Shown one piece after another: positions 1 through 7,426 of a DNA stretch of 14,616 bases. Below the pieces are notes generated by a model, which made no database searches, was not told the origin of the DNA, and saw nothing but the letters and a program-made list of their open reading frames with translations. Every line of letters starts with the position of its first letter. The first letter of the stretch is position 1. The translations under genes were made by a program, and so were the position numbers. The stretch is taken from the NCBI GenBank assembly GCA_964526785.1, contig CAZGMJ010000096.1, positions 1 to 14,616 of the forward strand. Direction: 5' to 3'. Origin of the DNA: CAZGMJ01 sp964526785 (GTDB lineage: Bacteria; Planctomycetota; Phycisphaerae; Sedimentisphaerales; Anaerobacaceae).

Positions 1-115
1 TTCATCGTCATACCCGCATAGAAATCTTGAGCACATTTAGCGCTGTCATACTAAGAAACAGGCCAGACAGGAAAAGAAGAACAAAGTATAGTACGCCCGC
101 ATTACTGCTCTACAA

Positions 116-129
116 CCGGACCTGTCCGG
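116..129 (-). terminator. Weak candidate rho-independent terminator hairpin
   Basis: On the minus strand this reads CCGGA-CAGG-TCCGG, a perfect 5-bp GC-rich stem with a 4-nt loop, starting about 20 nt past the stop codon of the last minus-strand gene. It is followed only by TTGT rather than a long U tract, so its strength is doubtful. The position, at the end of the minus-strand gene run, supports a terminator. Nothing else was recognised in bases 1-148. Confidence 0.4.
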
Positions 130-148
130 GTATCTGTGACCGCGGCAG

Positions 149-1474
149 CTACTTCCCTATCCGATACAGCTTGTTCAGTGTGCGGATAATAATGCTCCCT
201 CGAAGCGTCGCAGGTGTCGCCATGCACATCTCACCCAGCGCATTTCTACCAAGCACCTTGAACTCACGCCCCGCTCGAATGACAAAAGTATCGCCGTCTT
301 CGCTCAAGAAGAACAGCTTGCCGTCATTAGCCCAGGGCGACGACGTAAATGCTCGAGCGTCCTTTGCCAATTGCTGCCCCTCATAGACCACTTCCCCCGT
401 CTTGCCGTCATAGCAGCTCACGTCCCCGCGATCGTATAGAACATACAGATGCCCCCGGTACGCGATCGGCGAAGGATTGTAGGGCCCGCCTAATTTCTTA
501 TGCCAGGCGATGTACTTGCCCGGCTCCTGCCCTTCCTTTGGAGTAATGTCGCCCGAAGCCCCGGGCCGAATGGCATAAATCGGTCTGTTCTTCCTGTCGC
601 CCACATATCCGCTGCAGACATACAGCAGCCCGCCATCTTCCACCGGCGTCGGGATCGCGATAACAGACATCGGCCCCAGCTCCCACAGCAGCTCGCCATC
701 CGTATCGTAAGATCGAATCTTCTCCGTGCCGCATGTCACTATCTCCGTTCGCTCTGCATTCTGCCACACATAAGGCGTCACCCAGTTACTCTTCTCATCG
801 CGATCCACGCGAAACACCTCATCGCCCTTCCTCTTGTTCAGTGCAAGCAGATACGATTGCGAGTCGTTGTCGTTAACGATAAAGAGCCTGTCCCCATGCA
901 GCACCGGTGACGCCGCCGTCCCCCAGTTATGCCTGATCTTTGCCGGCTCGATTCTCTTGCGCCAAAGCTCCTCGCCCTCCATGTCAAAGCAGAACACTCC
1001 GATATTGCCGAAATAGAAATACACGCGCTCGCCGTCGGTCACCGGCGTCTCAGATGCATACGTATTCTTGATATGCACCGGGTGGGGCGGCTTGCCCTTG
1101 TGAACAGCCTCCTGCCACACAATCTCTCCGCTGTCCCAGTCGAAGCAGTAGACTATCCAGTGATGCACGGCCGAAGACGGCTTGTTTCTGTCGCCGCCGA
1201 AGTACAGCCCCTTCTTGGCCTCCTCCACATGCCCCTCGCTCGCAACCGTCGTAAGAAACACTTTATCTCCCCACACAACCGGACAGGACCAGGCCCTCCC
1301 CACAACGTCAACCTTCCACACGACATTCTCATCCGTGCTCCACGAAACCGGCAAAACCTCGTCCTCAACCACCCCACACGAGTCCCCCCTGAAGCCCGGC
1401 CAGTTCACTTCCGCAACCGAAGCCGCAGCCAACAACCAACACAGAGCCATCACGCAACATATTCTTCGGTACAT
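149..1474 (-). CDS. Exported PQQ-like beta-propeller repeat protein
   Basis: A 441-residue protein. The start at 1474 is chosen over an in-frame start at 1564 because an AAGGAAGAG Shine-Dalgarno sequence lies just upstream and a Sec signal peptide follows at once (hydrophobic residues 7-20, probable cleavage after ASVA). The mature part opens with WPGFRGDSCG and then has repeated beta-propeller blades, each with a Trp-docking-like pattern such as GEIVW (116-120), GEELW (167-171), GELLW (260-264) and GEVVY (360-364). This is the PQQ-like or BamB-like fold. I see no cytochrome domain and no quinoprotein-dehydrogenase active-site motif, so it is probably not a PQQ enzyme; a binding or scaffold role outside the cytoplasm is more likely. 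It is a paralogue of the neighbour at 1709-3235: both share the FRG opening, a YFG...C(F/Y)D.EG.E.W block and AIRPG..GDIT (301-311 here). It is the last gene of the minus-strand run. The molecular function is unknown. Confidence 0.9.
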   Translation of the reverse strand: MYRRICCVMALCWLLAAASVAEVNWPGFRGDSCGVVEDEVLPVSWSTDENVVWKVDVVGRAWSCPVVWGDKVFLTTVASEGHVEEAKKGLYFGGDRNKPSSAVHHWIVYCFDWDSGEIVWQEAVHKGKPPHPVHIKNTYASETPVTDGERVYFYFGNIGVFCFDMEGEELWRKRIEPAKIRHNWGTAASPVLHGDRLFIVNDNDSQSYLLALNKRKGDEVFRVDRDEKSNWVTPYVWQNAERTEIVTCGTEKIRSYDTDGELLWELGPMSVIAIPTPVEDGGLLYVCSGYVGDRKNRPIYAIRPGASGDITPKEGQEPGKYIAWHKKLGGPYNPSPIAYRGHLYVLYDRGDVSCYDGKTGEVVYEGQQLAKDARAFTSSPWANDGKLFFLSEDGDTFVIRAGREFKVLGRNALGEMCMATPATLRGSIIIRTLNKLYRIGK

Positions 1475-1708
1475 AACTCTTCCTTTCCGGAAACAGGCAT
1501 CTTGGCAGACTTCATTTCTCCAGCCGGCTGCGAACTCTCCCCAACCGAATCTTCGACAATACAATCGTATCGCTAATCCTGCATTATGCCCGAATCAATC
1601 ATCCACGCCACAAACTGTTCTATCATTGATTTGCTCGATTCGACACTGTTTCATCTTGTGTACCCTTCACGCCTGAACTGATCCGCTTATCGACCATATC
1701 CTCCGGTC
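1475..1708. other. 234-bp intergenic spacer between the two propeller genes
   Basis: This is the widest gap in the minus-strand run, large enough for a promoter of the last gene. On the minus strand there is a CATAAT hexamer (plus-strand 1583-1588) that could be a -10 element, with only a poor TTGTGG 19 bp further upstream. Very short minus-strand reading frames (24, 19 and 17 codons) are present, but none has a well-spaced ribosome site together with a recognisable product. No clear hairpin with a U tract was seen after the upstream gene. Confidence 0.35.
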
Positions 1709-3235
1709 TCAACGAAACGCCAGCAGGGCGTCACCTGTTCGAATGTAGAGGCTGTCTTTGTCCATCGCCGGTGTAGCCGCGATGGGCGCATCAAGATCGG
1801 CCTGATGTGTCATCTTGTACTCATCGCCGCACTTGACAACCGTGACCCTTCCCTTCTCGCTGCAGAGATACACATGCCCGTTGGCAATCACCGGCGAAGC
1901 ACTGTATTGCCCCGAGGCCCCCACTCGCTCCTGATAGATTACCTCGCCGTCGTCCGTGCGCACACAGCTCAGGACACCACCCGCCCGAACCATATACAGG
2001 CGCCCCGCATGAAAGACCGGCGACGGAATCTCCGGAATCCCGCGTCGCAGATTCCACCTGACGTGAGATTCCGTGATGTCACCCCTCCCGCCGGGCCGAA
2101 TCGCCGCCAGGTTTGGCTGACCCCGACCGACCCTCATATCGGCAGTGAACTCCTCTTTGGTCCAGAAGCCGTCCTTGTTCTTGTCGCGCCAGTCGAAGAT
2201 GCCGTTCTGCCGTTTCCGCCGCTGCTCAGGATCAGACGGCAGCGGCATTCCAAATCCAGGATGTCCGATAGGAAGCTCCGGCCGGAAGGGCGAAGTAAAG
2301 TCCTTCGTGATCTCATCGCGACCGATCCGACCGTCGCCGTTGCGATCGAAGCCAAGCATCGCCGCCCAGAATGGCTCCGAGTCCAGTTCCACGTCACCGC
2401 GACCTCCCTGCATCGACACGGCAACGTAGAGCTGTCCATCCCCTGCAACCGGAACCGCGATGGGTTCGCGCGCAAAACCACTTACATGCCACAGCTCTTG
2501 CCCGGTGGCCGCCTCATAGCCATACACACGTCCGTTCCCAGAAACCACCAGCTCAGTCCCGCCCTCATGTTTCCATATCATCGGACTAGACCACACACCC
2601 CGGTTATAGGGCCGAGCAGTCTCCCAGACGGTCTCTCCTGTCGCCTTATCCAACGCGATAACCCTGGACCGACTCAAACGACTGCCTTCCAGATTCGCGT
2701 CATCATCCAGAACCAGGATCAGCAGTTTACCATGCAGAATCGGCGACGTCGCTACCCCGTACATACTCCTCGGGGTTGCAATCGCTTTCTTCCATTTTTC
2801 ATCGCCCTCGTGGTCGTAACACAGCAACCCGTACGATCCGAAATAGACATAGACGCCACTTTCATCCACGCACGCCGTAGACGCCGCGACACTGTTCGCC
2901 CGATGAACTCGCTCCAGCGCCACCTCCGGCGCCTGCCGCTTCCACAGGACCTCGCCTGATTTCGCATCAATCGCCAAAGTCACCAGCCGCTTCTCCTCGA
3001 CCCCTGTCAGAAAGATGCGCCCTGCCCAAAGCACCGGCGACGATTTCCCCTCAGGCACCGCCGTCTTCCACGCCGCCTCATCCGCCACAATCTTCACCGG
3101 CGGCCTGCACCCCGCCAACACCCCCGCCCCGTTCGGCCCCCGAAACTGATTCCACTCCCGCGTCTCACCCCACACACAAACCGAACACATCCACAGCAAC
3201 AAGAAAGTGCCCACATGCGACTGAAACAACTTCAT
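1709..3235 (-). CDS. Exported PQQ-like beta-propeller protein with inserted EF-hand pair
   Basis: A 508-residue protein. The start at 3235 is supported by a GGAG eight bases upstream and an immediate signal peptide (residues 1-23, probable cleavage after VWG); an in-frame start at 3298 would overlap the upstream reading frame and place charged sequence before the signal. The mature protein opens with WNQFRGPNGAG and has propeller blades with GEVLW (94-98), GDEKW (144-148), GETVW (200-204) and GQELW (245-249). Between blades, residues about 290-370 hold two canonical calcium-binding loops: D297-x-N299-x-D301-G...E308 and D351-x-N353-x-D355-G...E362. After that AIRPGGRGDIT (378-388) and more blades follow, ending in GDALLAF. 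Calcium binding is predicted from the loop residues. The family is common in planctomycetes, but the ligand and role are unknown. It sits 37 bp after the truncated sulfatase and is paralogous to the protein at 149-1474, which lacks the EF-hands. Confidence 0.9.
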   Translation of the reverse strand: MKLFQSHVGTFLLLWMCSVCVWGETREWNQFRGPNGAGVLAGCRPPVKIVADEAAWKTAVPEGKSSPVLWAGRIFLTGVEEKRLVTLAIDAKSGEVLWKRQAPEVALERVHRANSVAASTACVDESGVYVYFGSYGLLCYDHEGDEKWKKAIATPRSMYGVATSPILHGKLLILVLDDDANLEGSRLSRSRVIALDKATGETVWETARPYNRGVWSSPMIWKHEGGTELVVSGNGRVYGYEAATGQELWHVSGFAREPIAVPVAGDGQLYVAVSMQGGRGDVELDSEPFWAAMLGFDRNGDGRIGRDEITKDFTSPFRPELPIGHPGFGMPLPSDPEQRRKRQNGIFDWRDKNKDGFWTKEEFTADMRVGRGQPNLAAIRPGGRGDITESHVRWNLRRGIPEIPSPVFHAGRLYMVRAGGVLSCVRTDDGEVIYQERVGASGQYSASPVIANGHVYLCSEKGRVTVVKCGDEYKMTHQADLDAPIAATPAMDKDSLYIRTGDALLAFR

Positions 3236-3272
3236 CGGTTTCTCCAAAACAACAATGTCCTGAGTCTGTTCA

Positions 3273-4204
3273 TTACCACTCCGGCGCATCAGCCACAACG
3301 CTGGCGTTGATCTTCAGCAACTCACCCCTAAGTCTGGCGACAATATCCGGATGCTGCCGTGAGATATCCATCTTTTGACCCGAATCCTGCGCCATATCAA
3401 ACAACTCGAGCCGCCCATATGTACCTGATTTGATCGAAGGAATCCACGATTCGTTGAACATCTTCAGCCGGATATACTGCCCCCGAAGTCGCTCTGCCTC
3501 CTTGTATTTGAAACCCTCGAACATCTGTTTCTGCAAAGTGCTGCCGCGAATCTCCTGCTCGAATGTGCCATTCTTCCGCAGCGTTTTCTCAATCTGTCTC
3601 ATCAGGACAGCCATCGCCTCTTTGTCCTTCGGAAACTCGTAGTCACGATAACCCACCAGCGAATAATCGCCGTCACGAATCGCCACCGCCGGTTCTGCTG
3701 CCGGCAGCAACCAGAACAGCGGCTGGTGCCGAACAAACTCGCTGTCACGATTCGTCAGCAGAGCCGACAGATCACTCCCATCGAGATCAATCCCCTCAGG
3801 CTTATCGATCCCAAGCAGGCGGCAACCCGTTGGCAACAGATCGACCAACCCCGCCGGTTCGCCCTCAACTTGACCGCTACGAATCGCCCCAGGCCAGCAA
3901 GAGATTCCCGGAACACGAATGCCCCCCTCAAAATTCGATCCCTTCGTCCCGCGCAAATGACCCACACGATCCGCCCGATAGCTGCCATTGTCCGATGAAT
4001 AAACGATCAGCGTATTCTCAGGTGAGTCAACTTTCTCCCGTTTCGCCAGCAACCGCGCGATAGCTCGGTCCGTATTGTCAATCGTCCCCGAATAGACCGC
4101 TGCCGGATCATTCAACTTGCCATACCGCGACACGATGCGCCTGTCAAGCAGGGATCGGACCGTTTCGTGGCCAGCAGAATCAGTATGATAGTTCTTTGAA
4201 AACA
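3273..4204 (-). pseudogene. Sulfatase, 3' fragment truncated by the insertion sequence
   Basis: The reading frame encodes the C-terminal part of an alkaline-phosphatase-superfamily sulfatase. From the junction it runs through a dimer-type segment (LNDPAAVYSGTIDNTDRAIARL), the metal-site motif SSDNG (around 3980-3995), GTKGSNFEGGIRVPG (Lys near the active site, about 3915-3960), a DLLPT block and a C-terminal subdomain. Missing are the N-terminal signal peptide, the DD metal ligands and the C-x-P-S-R sequence whose Cys becomes formylglycine, so the product cannot be a working sulfatase. Upstream codons (to 4271) lie in insertion-sequence DNA and give an unrelated Arg/Ser-rich stretch. The exact junction is uncertain by several bases. 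The remaining frame has no internal stop, suggesting a fairly recent truncation. It lies 37 bp before the EF-hand propeller gene, consistent with an original operon. Confidence 0.85.
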
Positions 4205-4332
4205 TGATATGTGGGACGGAGCTAAGCCGAGGAGATGGCGATCGCCGTCGAGACGCGCGAACTGATGGCATTCAGGTGACACTTTGCGAGACTATCAGCG
4301 TCCAGAGTCAGTTCCAAGCATCATAAGCAAAG

Positions 4333-5526
4333 CTATGCAGTCTTCGGGAGACGATATCCTGCGATCCGCGTTTCCTTGAATACGCGACGCTCGATATCAC
4401 ACGGCACGGTTTTGGAATCGCGATTCGGCATCTCAGTTTTGCGGCGGTAATACACATCATCGGGTCGAAGGCCGTTCAGCGTCATATGCGGACGCCAGCT
4501 GTTATACCAGGACTGGAATTCGCGGCAGAACAGTTCCAGATGATCAAAGCCCTTGATAAGCGCTATATGGTTGAGCCACTCATACTTTAGCGTCTTAATG
4601 ACTCTCTCCGTGACAGCAATGGATCCGTGCTTGCCTATTGCGCCGAGGCGTGTGGCTTTCTGTGCCATCGGTCCAACAGTTCAGCAGATACACCCCCAAT
4701 GAACACACCAGCCTGATCAGAGATGATGTGCTTGGGGGCGCCATGTTCTTCCATGGCACTTTCCAGGGCATTATAGATCCATCCGGCGTTCCGCCCTTCC
4801 AGAGGCGCTACACAAACGACCTTGCGAGAGAAATGGTCAATCGCAACACAGATCTCGATGGGCCATATACCCCAGTATCGCACCACTGTCGTATCGATAG
4901 ACCAGACGTGGTTGGGATACCAAGCGGGAATCGAGCGGGCATGTTCATCTGAGGTCTTCGGCTTCGCAGACGATTCGGGGCTCTTTCGAGGTTTCGGCCT
5001 CTGCAGGATGTTTCGAACCGTAGAGTCTGAAATGAAGATATTCAGCAATCCCAGCCGATTGGCAATCCGAATACGCCCCCAATGGACGTTTGATCTGGCG
5101 ATCTCCCAGACCAAGGCGGCGACTTCCATCGGGGTCCTGTTGGCCGGTATGCTGGATGCCTTCTCATCTTCGATCTTGTGAGGCCAACGGTAGAGCATGG
5201 ATCGAGCGATGCCGAAAATACCGAGAAACCTTGCGTCTGGGGATTTGGAAGGCCTCGATGTGCCAGAGGATGGCAAGCCGGTCGTGTACGGTGTATCGAG
5301 GTCTCTTGCCTCTCTTGCCAAGCTGCTTCTGCAAGATGGACGCCTGCATTCTGAACTGATACACCTTATCTCTGAGGAAGAGAATCTCCTTGTCCTTGGC
5401 GTCGATATCCATGGAGGCAAGGCGTTTGGGGCTTCGCTTACGAACCCGTCCTGAGAATGGGGCAGTAAGTAGAGCTGCTTTGACGATCAGGGAAACGGCA
5501 TAGCTGATGATCTCGACATTGTTCAT
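4333..5526 (-). pseudogene. Transposase with rve/DDE integrase core, broken by two frameshifts
   Basis: About 397 residues if repaired. The N-terminal part (5526 to about 5219) has a Lys/Arg-rich segment, a coiled-coil-like stretch (KDKEILFLRDKVYQFRMQ) and a helix-turn-helix region (PRRKVSRYFGIARSMLYRW). The middle part (to about 4653) has the first catalytic Asp in SIDTTVVRYWG and the second in ISDQAG. The last part (to 4333) has the catalytic Glu in VTERVIKTLKYEW, then YNSWRPHMTLNGLRPDDVYY, a tail typical of rve transposases. Frame one changes at the A-run 5215-5218 (TATTTTCGGC on the coding strand), where one extra T would explain it. Frame two changes at GTGT 4650-4653, where removing one CA unit gives W-H-R-K-P-R-L-G-A-I-G-K-H-G and restores the 35-residue Asp-Glu spacing of DD35E enzymes. 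The start at 5526 (MNNVEII) is tentative; GGAGGAGG lies 13 bases upstream, and 5562 is an alternative. Confidence 0.8.
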
Positions 5527-5578
5527 CGGGTCCGTCGAACCTCCTCCAAGGCATCTGGACATTCTGTTTGTGGCCCGG

Positions 5579-5606
5579 ATCATAACAGAAAGCAGCCCGA
5601 ATTGCC
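5579..5606 (-). promoter_or_regulatory. Candidate transposase promoter
   Basis: On the minus strand TATGAT (plus-strand 5579-5584) matches the sigma70 -10 consensus at five of six positions. A weak -35, TGGCAA, lies 17 bp upstream. It sits between the right end of the element and the transposase start, where an insertion sequence usually carries its own promoter. Its position argues that translation begins downstream of it, at 5562 or 5526, rather than at the in-frame ATG at 5583. Confidence 0.35.
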
Positions 5607-5708
5607 ATTACTGAGGCCCTGGGCGCAACTGCTTGTCTTTCAATAGGATACGTCAGATTCTGCGATGGTCCCACTTGTCCTTGACAAGCGCAGGATATTC
5701 CACAACAC

Positions 5709-5922
5709 TTACGCCGGTCGGGCAGATTGGATCGCAAGGGATAGCAGCCCTCGGATAGCTCCGTCCAGTCCCGCCTCTCTCATCGCCCCTTCGAGTTTCT
5801 CCCCCGCAAACACCAACTGCGGGACCCGCCTATCATATTCCACCGAAGCCCCAACACGCCCCGGCAAGAGAATGCCCGGAACAAATGACAACCAGGGAAA
5901 ACTGTATCCTATTCATTCTCAT
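5709..5922 (-). pseudogene. 5' remnant of an exported protein, frameshifted and cut by the insertion sequence
   Basis: An ATG at 5922 overlaps the stop of the upstream sulfatase as ATGA, with GGAAGGGAG just before it, a classic coupled start. The first frame gives 29 residues, MRMNRIQFSLVVICSGHSLAGACWG..., which look like a signal peptide, then hits TGA at 5833-5835. A second frame, open from about 5891 to the TAA at 5709-5711, continues with V-E-Y-D-R-R-V-P-Q-L-V-F-A-G-E-K-L-E-G-A-M-R-E-A-G. That pattern resembles the small N-terminal alpha/beta domain (aaaeLqkaLe...G) found before the catalytic barrel in several glycoside hydrolases such as GH20 or GH67; this resemblance is weak and from memory. 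The simplest reading is one gene with a small indel around 5833-5860 whose remainder was lost at the insertion sequence. It does not match the sulfatase fragment on the other side. Confidence 0.5.
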
Positions 5923-7415
5923 CTCCCTTCCTTGAGCTCTTCTATCTGTTTCTTGGCATTCTCAAATTCATATTGCATGTATTGATCGATCTTCCCCTGG
6001 TTGTGAGGGTCCTTCATCAGTTCGGCCGCGGGGTGATCCGTTTCAGCCATCCACTCTTGGAGTTTCTTCTTCATCTTCTTCACATCCGATTGATAACGGA
6101 TGTCATAAATCAGATTCTCAAAGGCGTACGGATCCTTCGAGTAGTCGTAAAACTCCTCTATCACGCGAAACTTATGGAAATCCACCCGCCGCCTGACCGC
6201 ATAGTCCGTCTCGGCCTTACTCCACATCGCGGCCAGCGTCCGGCTGTGTGTATAGTCCGAGTTATGTACTTCCTTATTAAAGGTGGACCATGGATTGTAA
6301 ATATAGGCATGTTCCCTGGTCTGAATCGTGAAAGTCGGAAACATATTGGTCTGACGCAGGTTTCGATAGTAGTAGCCGACGATGAAATCCCGGTCCTTCT
6401 GCTGTTGCCCCTGCAAAATCGGCAAGAACGACCGCCCGGCCATATGCCCGGGAATCCCAATGCCGACCATGTCCAATAGCGTCGGGGCCAGGTCGACCGC
6501 ACTGACCATCTGCTCTTCCTCGATCGATTGAGGTTCTATCCGCCCGGGCCAGCGGAACAGCAACGGTACGCGCAGACTGGCTCTGTAGCAGTTGATCTTG
6601 GAGTAGGGCATGGATATGCCGTGGTCGGACATAAAAAGGACGATGGTATTGTCCCGGACCCCGAGTTCCTCGATCGTCTCAAGCATCACGCCCACACAAT
6701 CATCCGCCCGTCGCACCGATGAGTAGTACTCGGCCATTTCTCTCCGAACCTCCGGCAAATCCGGCAGAAATCCGGGCACGGTCACTTCCTCCGGCGTGTA
6801 GACACGGCTGGGCACGGATACACGACTTGGATCCTCAATCCTCTTGGGCAGCCCTGCGCCGTGAAACGGACGGTGCGGATCGTTCATGTTCGCCATGATA
6901 AAGAAGGGCTTGTCGAGTGCTCCGGCCTCCTTGATAATCCTCGCAAGGGCGGCGCCGTAGAACGATACGTCACGCCCACAGGCGGATTCATCTTCGTCAA
7001 TCCGAACGTCCCAGGGGTAATGATTCTGCCGCTTGTTGATATTCGCCAGATAGTAGTTGTTCTCCTTCAACAAATCAGGCAGGGTAGGGCCGACTCTTTC
7101 CACGGGAGTGAAACAACGGGTCATGGTTTGATGGCTGTGGTTGCCCGAGAGCATAACCTGTCGCGACGGCGTGCAGATGGCAATCTGTACATAAGCATGG
7201 CGAAACATGAATCCCTCATTGGCCAGCCGATCGAGATTGGGGGTGATGCCCTCTACAGGTGAATCGTACGCGCCCACGGAATCCCAATGCATGTCATCGG
7301 CCGTCATGAAAAGGATATTCGGCCTGGCCCCGGCATGGCTTGACCCTGCACCCCAGACCATCGAAAATGCAAAGACTGCAAACGACAGATACATCTTTCC
7401 CAAATGTGTCAACAT
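5919..7415 (-). CDS. Sulfatase, heparan N-sulfatase (SGSH)-like
   Basis: A 498-residue exported sulfatase that hydrolyses sulfate esters or sulfamates. The start at 7415 has GGGAG seven bases upstream, overlapping the stop of the preceding gene. A signal peptide ends near SHA-G at residues 26-29. Active-site features: metal ligands D40-D41 in TADDMHWDSVG, the formylglycine Cys C81 in C-T-P-S-R (81-85), NDPHRP (178-183, His181), SDHG (263-266) and YSK (271-273), followed by LRVPLLFRWPG. SDHGISMPYSKxNxYxxxLRVPL and NDPHRP are typical of the N-sulfoglucosamine sulfohydrolase branch, so a sulfated glucosamine-containing substrate is plausible, though subfamily is inferred by eye. The C-terminus (440-498) is a highly charged helical tail. 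The gene lies 11 bp after the CSPAR sulfatase, and its stop overlaps the start of the broken gene downstream. The formylglycine modification needs a maturase not found here. Confidence 0.93.
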   Translation of the reverse strand: MLTHLGKMYLSFAVFAFSMVWGAGSSHAGARPNILFMTADDMHWDSVGAYDSPVEGITPNLDRLANEGFMFRHAYVQIAICTPSRQVMLSGNHSHQTMTRCFTPVERVGPTLPDLLKENNYYLANINKRQNHYPWDVRIDEDESACGRDVSFYGAALARIIKEAGALDKPFFIMANMNDPHRPFHGAGLPKRIEDPSRVSVPSRVYTPEEVTVPGFLPDLPEVRREMAEYYSSVRRADDCVGVMLETIEELGVRDNTIVLFMSDHGISMPYSKINCYRASLRVPLLFRWPGRIEPQSIEEEQMVSAVDLAPTLLDMVGIGIPGHMAGRSFLPILQGQQQKDRDFIVGYYYRNLRQTNMFPTFTIQTREHAYIYNPWSTFNKEVHNSDYTHSRTLAAMWSKAETDYAVRRRVDFHKFRVIEEFYDYSKDPYAFENLIYDIRYQSDVKKMKKKLQEWMAETDHPAAELMKDPHNQGKIDQYMQYEFENAKKQIEELKEGR

Positions 7416-7426
7416 CGAATCACTCC

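Larger units (their letters stand above)
4205..5704 (-). mobile_element. Insertion sequence with DDE (rve-type) transposase, IS3/IS481-like
   Basis: An approximately 1.5-kb element interrupts the sulfatase/propeller gene run. The outer limits are my best guess: the plus strand from TGATATGTGGG at 4205 to TATTCCACA ending at 5704, giving TG...CA ends. The terminal inverted repeats are poor (TGTGGGA versus TGTGGAA is the only clear shared core), and aca at 4202-4204 and 5705-5707 could be a 3-bp target duplication, though so short a match may be chance. Just inside the right end there is an inverted repeat CTTGTC/GACAAG (5674-5688). The transposase is decayed (two frameshifts), so the copy is probably immobile unless helped by another copy. 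The DNA on either side comes from two different genes. Confidence 0.75.

Noticed and set aside
929..1576. Plus-strand reading frame of 215 codons
   Set aside because: It is antisense to the propeller gene at 149-1474, with Arg/His/Pro-rich low-information sequence and no motif.
1805..2959. Long plus-strand reading frame of 384 codons
   Set aside because: It lies antisense to the EF-hand propeller gene, shows no family motif, is very rich in Arg, Pro and His, and has no ribosome site; it is a by-product of codon bias on the other strand.
4333..5526. Programmed -1 frameshifting of the transposase
   Set aside because: IS3-type elements use one -1 slip, usually at an A-run followed by G between the two first reading frames. 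Here two changes are needed, one of them +1, and the second splits the catalytic core, which fits decay better.
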